Shown in pieces: positions 34,379 to 43,421 of a stretch of DNA of 64,000 nucleotides. Position numbers and translations under genes: made by a program. Position 1 is the stretch's first letter, and every line of letters begins with the position of its first letter. The stretch is taken from the NCBI RefSeq assembly GCF_048265165.1, contig NZ_JBLXCD010000005.1:124001-188000 (forward strand), in the 5' to 3' direction. The notes below the pieces were generated by a model. It did not search any database. It had not been told where the DNA came from and was given only the letters and a program-made list of their open reading frames with translations. This DNA comes from Oceanospirillum sp048265165 (GTDB lineage Bacteria > Pseudomonadota > Gammaproteobacteria > Pseudomonadales > Halomonadaceae).

Positions 34379-36112
34379 TTATCGGTTGCGCCAGCCCTGA
34401 GTCAGCTCAAGAATCTGTTGTGACAGCAACCAGTGCAGTCCCTTCACCCCTAGACAGGTCAGCAGAATCAGTACGCCCATACCGGCAGCCGAGGCAGTAT
34501 TACCCGCTTCATCCATATTCAGCACCGAAATTGAAGCCAACATGGTGTCACTGGAGTAGATAAAGACCACCGCCGAGACCGTAGTCATGGCGTTAACAAA
34601 CAGATAGACCGAAATTTCCAATACAGCAGGCAAAGATACTGGCAAAGTAACCCGCCAGAAGGTGACGTAAAACGGAATTTTCAGGGATGCCGATACTGAT
34701 TCAAACTCACCATCAATCTGCTTCAGCGCCGTTACCGAGGTAAGATGGCAGACGGTATAAAAGTGCACCACACTGTTCAGTACCAGAATCGCCATGGTCG
34801 CGTAGATAAAGTTAAGCGGGTTATCCGGCTGGTTAAAAAAGAAGATATACGCCAGACCCAGCACCATACCCGGTACCGCCATCGGGATCATCGCCATCAG
34901 ATGCAGCAGGTTGCGCACTGTCTCAAAGGCACGCCCCTTCTCAACCAGATAAGCATTGAGAAACACAATACAGGTTCCGATAACAGCAACCGAGGCGGCC
35001 ATCTCCAGTGAATTAAAGTAGTAATCCCAGCTGGAACCAACAGACTCAAAATCGTAGTGCTGCAGGCTTAATTCCATGTTGTAGGGCCAAAAGCTGACAA
35101 AAGAAGCATAGGCAGCCATACCGATCACCAGCAGAATGGCGGATACGACCAACAGGCATATCCCAAGGAAAATATTGTCTTTTACCGGATTTGGCTTCGG
35201 TACATAAGGCACCGCTCGGGCCGACAACATGGCGACCTGTTTTTTCTGTACCAGACGATCCGCAGTAAAAGAGAATACTGCTGGCAGCAACAGAATTACC
35301 GATACCACAGCTCCCATCTGGAAGTTCTGCTGGCCCACCACCTGCTTGTAAATATCTGTCGCCAGTACCTTAAAGTCGCCACCAATCACTTTCGGAACAC
35401 CAAAATCGGTAATCACTAGAGTAAAGGCGACAAAACCGGCACTGATCAGGCCATATTTAGCCGAGGGTAAGGTCACAGTAAAAAAGGTTCGAACCGGTGA
35501 AGCTTTCATCACCTGAGCCGCCTCATACAGGCGGGCATCGGAATTAGACAGTGCGGTAATCATAATCATCAGTACGTGGGGAAATACCCAGAAACACATG
35601 CCCACGACGATACCTATCGGGCCGTAAACCGAAGCCCCCATAAGAATCTCTTTAAAAATCCCCTGATTACCCAATAAATAAATAAGACTAATAGCCGGTA
35701 ACAACGAAGGCGCAAACAGCGGTAGCAGTGTCAGGGCACGCAGCGTTTTCTTACCCGGCATACAGGTTCGGGTCAGCCCGTAAGCAAACAGAAACGCCAG
35801 TGTCAGTACGACACCTGTGGAGATCAGCGCAATCTGCAAGGAGTTAAGTACCGACTGGAACAGTGCAGGGTTACTGATATAACTGGCAAAGTTAGCCAGC
35901 CCGACAAAATCACCTTCAGCATTCTGCAGGCTCTTAATCAGCATAGTGCCAAGGGGCAACACCAGAGCCACCAGCAGGAAAAACACTGCTAACAAAACAG
36001 CGCCCCGCTGAATATAATCCTGGCGGCTCAGGCGTACTTTATCGGCTTTAACCGTACCCAGCTCCTGAGCCCCTACGGAGACCTGAGGCCCGTCGGCTGC
36101 AACACCACTCAT
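34379..36112 (-). CDS. phnU: 2-AEP ABC transporter permease (two fused BPD domains)
   Basis: A 577-residue inner-membrane permease with two binding-protein-dependent transport domains in one chain and about 12 transmembrane segments. EAA-type loops are LYEAAQVMKASPVRTFFTVTLP in the first half and FESVSASLKIPFYVTFWRVTLP in the second. This matches the PhnU2-type permease of putative 2-AEP importers. Its ATG overlaps the ATPase stop by 4 bases. The last gene of its transcription unit, it is followed by the phnW promoter region. Confidence 0.88.
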   Translation of the reverse strand: MSGVAADGPQVSVGAQELGTVKADKVRLSRQDYIQRGAVLLAVFFLLVALVLPLGTMLIKSLQNAEGDFVGLANFASYISNPALFQSVLNSLQIALISTGVVLTLAFLFAYGLTRTCMPGKKTLRALTLLPLFAPSLLPAISLIYLLGNQGIFKEILMGASVYGPIGIVVGMCFWVFPHVLMIMITALSNSDARLYEAAQVMKASPVRTFFTVTLPSAKYGLISAGFVAFTLVITDFGVPKVIGGDFKVLATDIYKQVVGQQNFQMGAVVSVILLLPAVFSFTADRLVQKKQVAMLSARAVPYVPKPNPVKDNIFLGICLLVVSAILLVIGMAAYASFVSFWPYNMELSLQHYDFESVGSSWDYYFNSLEMAASVAVIGTCIVFLNAYLVEKGRAFETVRNLLHLMAMIPMAVPGMVLGLAYIFFFNQPDNPLNFIYATMAILVLNSVVHFYTVCHLTSVTALKQIDGEFESVSASLKIPFYVTFWRVTLPVSLPAVLEISVYLFVNAMTTVSAVVFIYSSDTMLASISVLNMDEAGNTASAAGMGVLILLTCLGVKGLHWLLSQQILELTQGWRNR

Positions 36113-37305
36113 GCCGCAACCTCTTCAGTTTTACCGGAAAGAGAAGCACCAGTGGCTGCAGAGTTGTTATAGCGTTCAAAGACCTGCAGCTCATCCACAG
36201 GTACAGATACGCATACCTGATATCCCGGAGCACACAAGGTCAGATCGGTGTGCTGGCTGCTAACATCCACCTGAACACTCTGCTGAAATTCCGGCAGACT
36301 TACCTCAATACGTAAAAAATTCCCCATAAACTCGGTATGCAGTACCGTACCGCTGAAACCTTCATAATGACTGCTATCAAGATGCAACCCCACAGGTTTG
36401 ATCGCAGCAACCTCAGGACGAAATGCCAGCCAGGCAGCATCCATTTGTTTTGATTTATAGCTTCTGGAGTTAATCAGACGGCTCTGAATTCTCACCTGCT
36501 GCTGATTAGCCGCTTTAACCGGCAACAAGTTCATAGTACCAACAAAGTTCGCTACGAAAGCGTTAACCGGACGATGGTAGACCTGCTCAGGTGTTCCGAC
36601 TTGCTCAATAATACCGTGGTTCATCACCACGATACGATCAGCCATCGCCAAGGCCTCTTCCTGATCGTGTGTCACCATAATAGTCGTGATGCCCAGTTTA
36701 CGTTGCAAACTACGAATCTCCTGGCGTAGATGCAGGCGCACCCGGGCATCCAGCGCAGACAGGGGTTCGTCAAGTAACAGCAAGCTTGGCTCAGTCGCCA
36801 GCGCACGAGCCAGAGCGATACGTTGCTGCTGACCTCCGGAAAGCTGAGCAGGATATTTATGAGCCATATCCGGCAGGCCGATAGTTTCCAGTAGCTCAGT
36901 TACTTTCTGCTCAACCTCCTTGCGGCCTTTTTTAAGGCTGCGCAGACCATAAGCAATATTCTGAGTAACGGTCAGATTCGGAAACAGGGCGTAGGACTGA
37001 AAAACAATACCGAAATCACGCTGCTCCGGTGGCAGGCGTGAGATGGTCTGCCCACCCTGTACAATCTCTCCTCGACTCTGGGGATCAAGACCAGCAATCG
37101 CCCGTAAAAGCGTGGTTTTACCACAACCGGAAGGCCCCAGAAAACAGACAAATTCGCCTTCCTCAACCTCCAGTGACACCTCTTTCAGGGCAGCAAAATT
37201 ACCGTAGTGTTTCCAGAGTTTATTCACCTGAAGATAAGGAGTATGACTTCGCTTAACTGATGGGGTAAAAGCAGAAGTGGTCGGTTGTTGGGATTGCGCC
37301 ATCAT
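36109..37305 (-). CDS. phnT: 2-AEP ABC transporter ATP-binding protein
   Basis: A 398-residue ATPase with Walker A GPSGCGKTT (about 57-65), Q-loop VFQSYALFPNL, signature LSGGQQQR and Walker B LLLDEPLSALD. A C-terminal TOBE-like regulatory domain (about 270-370) follows. This matches PhnT2-type importers. Two ATGs are adjacent at 37305 and 37302, with GGAGAC upstream. It overlaps phnU by 4 bases. Confidence 0.88.
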   Translation of the reverse strand: MMAQSQQPTTSAFTPSVKRSHTPYLQVNKLWKHYGNFAALKEVSLEVEEGEFVCFLGPSGCGKTTLLRAIAGLDPQSRGEIVQGGQTISRLPPEQRDFGIVFQSYALFPNLTVTQNIAYGLRSLKKGRKEVEQKVTELLETIGLPDMAHKYPAQLSGGQQQRIALARALATEPSLLLLDEPLSALDARVRLHLRQEIRSLQRKLGITTIMVTHDQEEALAMADRIVVMNHGIIEQVGTPEQVYHRPVNAFVANFVGTMNLLPVKAANQQQVRIQSRLINSRSYKSKQMDAAWLAFRPEVAAIKPVGLHLDSSHYEGFSGTVLHTEFMGNFLRIEVSLPEFQQSVQVDVSSQHTDLTLCAPGYQVCVSVPVDELQVFERYNNSAATGASLSGKTEEVAA

Positions 37306-37422
37306 AAGCGTCTCCGGGTCGCGGTAATCTGTACAGCCTGATGCGTTTAGCTGCAGCATTAAATCGAATAAAAGTCAGTTTGATGAAAAAGTTATGACAT
37401 CCAGCATCAGTCTCAGGGGAAA

Positions 37423-37444
37423 GTGTGTCAGTCAGATGACACAC
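37423..37444 (-). repeat. Hairpin between phnS and phnT
   Basis: Stem GTGTGTCA/TGACACAC with a 6-base loop lies 18 bases after the phnS stop. It has no U-tract. Such hairpins between binding-protein and ATPase genes usually stabilise the upstream mRNA or partially terminate. Confidence 0.55.
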
Positions 37445-37461
37445 CCCCGAAGAAGATACTT

Positions 37462-38493
37462 TTACTTGGGATCACTCTTGCTGTCGTAACGACTCTGCCA
37501 TTTGCTCAGAATCTGCTTACGATTGCTGGCAGACCATTCGAAATCATTATTCATCATCAGGCTCTCAGCATCCGCAGGGAAGTATGGAATCTGCTGAGCA
37601 ACACCCGGATAAGCTACGACCGCAAAGCTCTTGTTATACAGCTTATTGGCTTCTTTACTGACGGCGAAATCCATCAGCTTCTGAGCGGCATCCAGCTTCT
37701 TAGTGCCTTTAACGATACTTGCAGCTTCCATATCCCAGCCCAGACCTTCCTGTGGGTAGATCACATCCAGTGGAGCACCTTTCTTCTTCAGGCTGGCACC
37801 TTTGTAAGCGAAAGAGATACCGATTGGAGCTTCACCGGCGGCAGCCAGTTTGCAGGGCTTGGAGCCAGAATGGGTGTAGCGGGCGATGTTCTTGTGCAGG
37901 CGGTCCATATAACCCCACCCCTTGTCCTCACCAAATAGCTGCAACCAAGAGGACACATCCAAAAAGCCGGTGCCGGATGATGCCGGGTTCGGCATAACCA
38001 CATGGCCTTTATAGACAGGCTTGGTCAGATCCTCCCAACTGGAAGGCTTTGGCAGGCCCAGTTTTTCAGCCTCAATCGTGTTAAAGCACAGAGAGGCCAT
38101 CCAGGCATCCATACCGACCCAAGAAGGCGTGGTCGCTTTATCACGGAACTTAGGTGACAACTTTTCCAGCCCCTTCGGTGCGTATGGCTCCAGCATGTCC
38201 TGCTCTTTCAGTACCAGCAGACTGGTTGCCGCCAAGCCCCAGATCACATCCGCCTGAGGATTGTTTTTCTCAGCCAGCAGCTTCGCGGTTACAATACCGG
38301 TGGAGTCCCGTACCCACTTGATACTGATGTCCGGGTACTGTGTATTGAACGCTTTGGCGTATGGCCGCAGTTGTTCTGTCTCCAGTGCCGTATAGACTTT
38401 AAGCTCAGTATTCGCCTGTGCGCTGCCGGCCATAAGAGCGACGGCTCCAGCCAGGCCCAGAGTGATCTTCTTTATCGGTTGAGTCAGATACAT
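37462..38493 (-). CDS. phnS: 2-AEP ABC transporter periplasmic binding protein
   Basis: A 343-residue solute-binding protein with a signal peptide cleaved near AQA. The Fe(III)/2-AEP-type fold shows LKVYTALETEQLRPYAKAFNTQYPDISIKWVRDSTG and NPASSGTGFLDVSSWLQ. This family was renamed PhnS2 when linked to PhnW and PhnX. The start at 38493 with AAGGA is preferred to an upstream frame start at 38565. It heads phnSTU behind a TTGG-N6-CCAG operator. Confidence 0.88.
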   Translation of the reverse strand: MYLTQPIKKITLGLAGAVALMAGSAQANTELKVYTALETEQLRPYAKAFNTQYPDISIKWVRDSTGIVTAKLLAEKNNPQADVIWGLAATSLLVLKEQDMLEPYAPKGLEKLSPKFRDKATTPSWVGMDAWMASLCFNTIEAEKLGLPKPSSWEDLTKPVYKGHVVMPNPASSGTGFLDVSSWLQLFGEDKGWGYMDRLHKNIARYTHSGSKPCKLAAAGEAPIGISFAYKGASLKKKGAPLDVIYPQEGLGWDMEAASIVKGTKKLDAAQKLMDFAVSKEANKLYNKSFAVVAYPGVAQQIPYFPADAESLMMNNDFEWSASNRKQILSKWQSRYDSKSDPK

Positions 38494-38541
38494 TGTTTTT
38501 TCCTTGAAGTTGCTTAAATCACTGATCAATTTTTCTTTAAC

Positions 38542-38555
38542 TTGGTATATACCAG
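38542..38555. promoter_or_regulatory. Operator palindrome upstream of phnS
   Basis: TTGG-TATATA-CCAG, a 12-base perfect core TGGTATATACCA, matches the phnW and FAD-oxidoreductase sites. It lies about 50 bases before phnS. Confidence 0.75.
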
Positions 38556-38659
38556 AAATTAACAACTCAATATTTCAATTCCATTAACGGCAGATGAAAG
38601 TTACAAAAAAAGTTTCAGGATGTCGTACTGGCCATATAGCAGCAGTGCTTCAGTCACGC

Positions 38660-39937
38660 TTATCCACTGCGCTTAGCCATACGGGCTAATGCACATCGAC
38701 GCTGAAAATCGTCACTTAAAGGATCAACACTACCAAAGCGATTCAGCGCCAGAGGTTTAAGATCAGTAAAAAGAGGCTTGTCCAACGCTAACTCTGCGGC
38801 CAGTCGCCCAAGCCCACCAGACATACCGATACCGCCTCCGGAGCAGCCAGTCAGAGCTATAAAGCCTTCCATTATTCTTTTGCCTTTATCATCCGTCAGA
38901 AATCCTGCGAGCGGACTACCATCAGGGGTGTAACTGGAGATTCCCGAGATGTAATGCTCAACAGGCACACGGTCAATTTCGGGGAAAAAACCCGCCAGAT
39001 CCTTATATCCGTCTTCCAGAGACTGCCAACCCTCCGGATCATGACCAAAGCAGAACCCGGACAGTTCATTAGGCAATTGCTCTGGACTCGTATAAACAGG
39101 CTGATAATCCCGCAAACCAAACAGCAAATGGCCCACCTCAGGACGGGCGTAGGCCCTGGCATCCGGAAGAATAACCATAGGTGAATCAGGTGGCACAGAG
39201 CTCAGCTTACCGGTAATCCAGTAATGGCTACGTACAGGGGCCATGGCAAGATCCACACCAACCTCATTCGCCAAAAGTGTTGACCATGGTCCCGCAGCAT
39301 CAATCACAGTATCCGCATCAATTAACTGGCCATCTGCCAGCTTTACACCTGTCACACAGGCCGGATGAGCACTTGCGGGCTCAAATGCTATTTTTTCAAC
39401 CCGTGTGTTCTGCAAAATACTCAACTCTGCACCAGACTGACGGGCGCATGCCGCAGCTCCCTGTCGATAAGCCATAGCCAACTGGTAGGGATCGATAAAG
39501 CCATCCTCAGGCATAAACAGGGCTCGTGCGCCACCTGGTAGAGAAAGCCAGGGTGACTTTTGCCTGACCTCTGCCATCGACAAATCATGGACCGGCAACT
39601 GCTGTTCAGCAGCAAGCATTGCCATCGCATCCAGCTGATCACTTGACTCACTACTGCAGGCGATGTGCAGACTACCTACTTTTTTATAAGGCAGAGGCTG
39701 ATCCAACAAGGTATTCAGCTGAGCCATGGCCGCAAACGTCTCTCTCACTAAATCAGAGATAACAGGTTTGTGACGAGCACGGGTTAACAAAGCTGCAGCA
39801 GAACTGGTTGTCGCTGCAGCCAGTGTATTAGCCTCCAGCAGAGTCACTTTGCAGTGAGCCCGTTGACTGAGAGCAAAAGCCGCACTGCACCCCAGTATGC
39901 CGCCACCAATAATAAGAATATGACGTTTTTTCGGCAC
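38660..39937 (-). CDS. FAD-dependent amine oxidoreductase (DAO family) of the phosphonate locus
   Basis: A 425-residue flavoprotein. The ADP-binding motif GGGILGCSAAFAL (about 10-22) is followed by a DAO-fold body with GLRDYQPVY and a C-terminal TGCSGGGIGMSGGLGRL flavin loop. DAO-type oxidoreductases recur beside PhnW/PhnX genes and can oxidise 2-AEP or N-methylated analogues to phosphonoacetaldehyde. The exact substrate is inference. The start is GTG at 39937 with GGAGGAG upstream. The strongest operator palindrome of the locus lies 74 bases upstream. Confidence 0.78.
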   Translation of the reverse strand: MPKKRHILIIGGGILGCSAAFALSQRAHCKVTLLEANTLAAATTSSAAALLTRARHKPVISDLVRETFAAMAQLNTLLDQPLPYKKVGSLHIACSSESSDQLDAMAMLAAEQQLPVHDLSMAEVRQKSPWLSLPGGARALFMPEDGFIDPYQLAMAYRQGAAACARQSGAELSILQNTRVEKIAFEPASAHPACVTGVKLADGQLIDADTVIDAAGPWSTLLANEVGVDLAMAPVRSHYWITGKLSSVPPDSPMVILPDARAYARPEVGHLLFGLRDYQPVYTSPEQLPNELSGFCFGHDPEGWQSLEDGYKDLAGFFPEIDRVPVEHYISGISSYTPDGSPLAGFLTDDKGKRIMEGFIALTGCSGGGIGMSGGLGRLAAELALDKPLFTDLKPLALNRFGSVDPLSDDFQRRCALARMAKRSG

Positions 39938-40010
39938 TTGATGCTCCTCCCCGGCTCCCTTGCAGACGATCTGATCTCAGGCGGCGTCCTGTGCACAGAC
40001 TCATCAGACC

Positions 40011-40034
40011 AATATCTGGTATATACCAGATATT
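40011..40034. promoter_or_regulatory. Perfect 24-bp operator palindrome upstream of the FAD oxidoreductase gene
   Basis: Each half is AATATCTGGTAT or its complement; the core CTGG-TATATA-CCAG matches the phnW and phnS sites. This is the most symmetric copy. Confidence 0.85.
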
Positions 40035-40136
40035 AAGCAATAAGTATGACAAATCAGTGACGAAAAAAAGACAGAGAAGGAGGCAATCGTTATGACAGGC
40101 AGAGTAGCTCAGAGAACACAAAAAATGACCGGATAA

Positions 40137-40922
40137 TCAGTCCGGCATCACACTAACAACAACTTTTAGTGCATTATGCAGCCAGAACTCTTCATCTAGC
40201 TCCAGAAAATCCCCGCTCTGGTCACGGCAGATGCGCCGTATATAAAGGCCTGAGTTACCAGTATTAGCATCCAGTGCCTCAGCAATAGGCTGCTCTAGTG
40301 TTTGAGGATAAATCTCCAGGTGTCGCTCCACCGGCACCAGATCATATTCTGCCTTCAGAAGGCTCCACAACGAGCGGTCCAGAGAGTACTGCAAAACACC
40401 GGGGCAGTGTTTGGGGTTGAGAAATATTTTTTCAATGAGGCAAGGGCGATCATTGATGTATCGGCGGCGCAAAATTTCATAAACAGGGGTTCCACGGTCA
40501 AGCCCGACTTCATCGGCGATATGATCCGGCAGTTCTATCAGCTTTTTCTCCAAGGTCTGAGTCCGTGCGCTAAAGCCCTGATCTTCGACATAACGTACAA
40601 AGCCCATATCGCGGCTAGGATCATAGTTAATACGCGGCGGCGTCACAAACCAGCCCCGGCGGTTAGAACGGAAAATCACCCCTTCAGCCTCAAGCTGAGT
40701 CAGGGCCTGGCGCGCAGTAACCCGGGTTGTATTAAACTGCTCAGACAGCTGCCGCTCAGAAGGTAACTTCTCATTCTCGGCCCACTTCCCCGCAGCAATA
40801 TCTGCTGCCAGATAATCCCGTATTCTCAAATACAAAGCCCGCTTTTCCACACTACGCAACTGATTTACCCTTAGAATATTAGTAAGTGACTGTTTAGCCA
40901 GAGAATTTTCATACAAAAGCAT
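40137..40922 (-). CDS. phnR: GntR/UTRA-family regulator of the 2-AEP genes
   Basis: A 261-residue HutC-type regulator. An N-terminal winged HTH (about 27-95; LPSERQLSEQFNTTRVTARQALTQLEAEGV) is followed by a UTRA ligand domain (about 110-255; PVYEILRRRYINDRPCLIEKIFLN). It probably represses the phn genes and the oxidoreductase through the shared palindromes until 2-AEP or a metabolite binds. The symbol follows the Salmonella usage and is assigned by context. The N-terminal 25 residues may be optional. Confidence 0.82.
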   Translation of the reverse strand: MLLYENSLAKQSLTNILRVNQLRSVEKRALYLRIRDYLAADIAAGKWAENEKLPSERQLSEQFNTTRVTARQALTQLEAEGVIFRSNRRGWFVTPPRINYDPSRDMGFVRYVEDQGFSARTQTLEKKLIELPDHIADEVGLDRGTPVYEILRRRYINDRPCLIEKIFLNPKHCPGVLQYSLDRSLWSLLKAEYDLVPVERHLEIYPQTLEQPIAEALDANTGNSGLYIRRICRDQSGDFLELDEEFWLHNALKVVVSVMPD

Positions 40923-41006
40923 GTCAGAACTATTAAAGCCTTAAATTAATACGTGCTATTCTTTTCTCTGTATCCCATCTTTTTCTCTCTCTGGCAAGCA
41001 AGCTTC

Positions 41007-42563
41007 TTACCGGGTAATACTTTGCATAATCTGCCTGACACTACTGATCAGGTTATTTGAAGCTTCTTTGGTTCGGGCAGAGGATTCTGTCGCCCGCCCA
41101 GCAGCATCATTAACTAAATCCAGATTATTACGTATCTCATCGGAGGCAGAACTTTGCTGAGTTGCTGCTGCCGCAATAGTCTGGCTCATATCTGTTATTG
41201 ATTCCATGGTCTGACTGATTGCATTGAGCGTTTCACCTGCCACCTGCGCCTGATCAACACAGTGGGTGGCACTTTCCCGGCTGACACTCATCACCCGAAC
41301 AACCTCTTCCGTCTCTTTTTTCAGTCGCTCTAGAGAGTCATAGATCTCACCGGTAGAGCTTTGAGTCCGTTGCGCCAGGACACGGACTTCATCAGCAACC
41401 ACTGCAAAACCACGACCCTGTTCACCTGCACGGGCCGCCTCTATAGCAGCATTAAGTGCTAACAGATTTGTCTGATCCGCAATATCTGTAATCACCGAAA
41501 TGGCAGAAGCGATATCGTCGGTGGCCTGATGCAGCCCCTCAACCTTAACCGCAGCTTGTTGAATAGCCGAAGCCAATATATGGATAGACCGGGCTGTATC
41601 ATTAACCATGCTACGCCCCTGATGCGCCATTCCTTTAGCCCGGTGTGTCTCATCTGAAGCAGAGTTAGCATTCTGAGCGACATCATCAATCGCACCGGAA
41701 AGCTGGCTGATCACGCTAGCGATCTGCTCTACTTCGGCAGCCTGACGGTCAATCGCTACCGCAGCATGATTTGCAATCTGTGTGGTCTCATCGCCAAGGG
41801 TGTACAACTCTTTGGCAGAATGTGTGATACGCGTGGTCATTGCATTAACATTAGCTTCACGCATAATCGCAGCCAGATACATCTGTCCTGCCTCAGCAGT
41901 ACAGTTGGCATACATCTCTTTCAAAAGATCACTGTCGATATAACGCTGGGCCCGGTCATTAGCTTTTTTCAGTGGCGTCATCAACACGTTAAGCAATAAA
42001 AGACCAGAAGCACCAACGGCAACCGATATCCCCAGCGTTGCAGATACCGACAGATTAAACACCCAGCTCAGGCTACTGGGAATAAGCGCCGCTACAAACA
42101 GAAGTATGGGAACACCTGAGCTGAGGTTCACATCATAAAAACTAAAGCGCTTCCTGCCTTTAGCAACACGTGCATAGATATCTTCAGCTCGTTTCACCAT
42201 TTTCTGTTTCGGTTTTGACCGCACAGACTGGTAGCCAGTGACTTGTCCATCATCAAAAATAGGTGTGACAAACGCATTAACCCAGTAATGGTCACCGTTT
42301 TTACAACGGTTTTTTACGATGCCCATCCAAGGCTTATTTTTCTGCAATGTAGCCCACATATCGGCAAATACGGCGGAAGGAACGTCCGGGTGACGGACCA
42401 TATTGTGCGGTCGTCCCATCAACTCTTCACGGGTAAAACCGGAGATCTCAACAAAGGCATCATTTACGAAGGTGATCTGCCCTTTCAGGTCAGTTGTGGA
42501 AATCAGAGGTAAGTCATCGGGAAAACTCTTCTCAACCTGGGTGACAGGCAAGTTCTGTTTCAT
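41007..42563 (-). CDS. Aer-like PAS-containing methyl-accepting chemotaxis receptor
   Basis: A 518-residue receptor without a periplasmic domain. An N-terminal PAS domain (about 15-115; LKGQITFVNDAFVEISGFTREELMGRPHNMVRHPDVP) resembles the FAD-binding Aer PAS. A membrane hairpin (about 155-195) and a cytoplasmic signalling domain with NLLALNAAIEAARAGEQGRGFAVVADEVR follow. It should report redox or oxygen status to CheA. The start at 42563 matches the PAS N terminus; the open frame continues to 42785 without homology. Confidence 0.87.
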   Translation of the reverse strand: MKQNLPVTQVEKSFPDDLPLISTTDLKGQITFVNDAFVEISGFTREELMGRPHNMVRHPDVPSAVFADMWATLQKNKPWMGIVKNRCKNGDHYWVNAFVTPIFDDGQVTGYQSVRSKPKQKMVKRAEDIYARVAKGRKRFSFYDVNLSSGVPILLFVAALIPSSLSWVFNLSVSATLGISVAVGASGLLLLNVLMTPLKKANDRAQRYIDSDLLKEMYANCTAEAGQMYLAAIMREANVNAMTTRITHSAKELYTLGDETTQIANHAAVAIDRQAAEVEQIASVISQLSGAIDDVAQNANSASDETHRAKGMAHQGRSMVNDTARSIHILASAIQQAAVKVEGLHQATDDIASAISVITDIADQTNLLALNAAIEAARAGEQGRGFAVVADEVRVLAQRTQSSTGEIYDSLERLKKETEEVVRVMSVSRESATHCVDQAQVAGETLNAISQTMESITDMSQTIAAAATQQSSASDEIRNNLDLVNDAAGRATESSARTKEASNNLISSVRQIMQSITR

Positions 42564-42821
42564 GGGGCAGCATCCTGTTGCTCTATTAAAGGTTGTCGTC
42601 TGAATGTGTCCTTGCAGCCGTTCAGAAAAACGCAATAAAAACTCACACTGGCAGCAAAATATTACATACAAATATTCGGCGCCACCAGAAAAACCATACA
42701 TTCTACAAGGTTTAACAAACTCTTTAACCGGAAATTCCCTAACCGGGTTGCATACACGCCTACGAGGCATGTTATCCTGCCACATTAAACGCTAAATACA
42801 GTTAAAGCAAAGAGGCACCTC

Positions 42822-43307
42822 ATGCAAATTCAGGACAACGCAGTTGTATCCATTCACTACACTCTGACTAACGAAGCTGGCGATACGATCGACTCTTCTG
42901 CTGGTGCAGAGCCACTGGCATACCTGCACGGTGCCGCTAACATTATTCCTGGTCTGGAAGATGCTCTGGTAGGTAAAACTGCCGGTGACAAACTGAACGT
43001 GACAGTTGCCCCTGCAGATGGCTACGGTGAACATATCGCTGAGCTGGTTCAGGAAGTTCCTGCTGAAATGTTCCAGGGCGTTGATGAAGTTCAGGTTGGT
43101 ATGGAGTTCCATGCAGAATCCAATACCGGTCAGCCAATCGCAGTAACTGTGACTAAAGTTGAAGATGACAAAGTAACCATCGATGCTAACCACCCTCTGG
43201 CTGGCGTAACTCTGAGCTTTGACGTTGAAGTTGTTGAAGTCCGTGATGCATCTGCTGAAGAGCTGGAGCATGGTCACGTTCATGGTGCTGGTGATCACGA
43301 GCACTAA
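42822..43307 (+). CDS. slyD: FKBP-type peptidyl-prolyl isomerase SlyD
   Basis: A 161-residue cytoplasmic chaperone/isomerase. The FKBP domain has SIHYTLTNEAGDTIDSS, HGAANIIPGLEDALVG and APADGYGEH, followed by the inserted IF chaperone domain and a short His-rich tail HGHVHGAGDHEH. The tail can bind nickel or zinc, but it lacks the cysteines of E. coli SlyD and is shorter. GAGG precedes the ATG. A bidirectional terminator separates it from pepN. Confidence 0.93.
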   Translation: MQIQDNAVVSIHYTLTNEAGDTIDSSAGAEPLAYLHGAANIIPGLEDALVGKTAGDKLNVTVAPADGYGEHIAELVQEVPAEMFQGVDEVQVGMEFHAESNTGQPIAVTVTKVEDDKVTIDANHPLAGVTLSFDVEVVEVRDASAEELEHGHVHGAGDHEH

Positions 43308-43363
43308 TCAGCAATTCAACGCTGATAATTCATACTCCGATGCTGTATTCGTGAGTAATGAAA

Positions 43364-43397
43364 CAAAAAACCCAAGCCAAAGGCTTGGGTTTTTTTA
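43364..43397. terminator. Bidirectional terminator between slyD and pepN
   Basis: An 8-bp stem CCCAAGCC/GGCTTGGG with an AAA loop has a T-run on the plus strand (43390-43396) and an A-run before it, so both convergent genes can use it. Confidence 0.93.
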
Positions 43398-43421
43398 TGA
43401 CATCAGATCTCAATGCACCTT

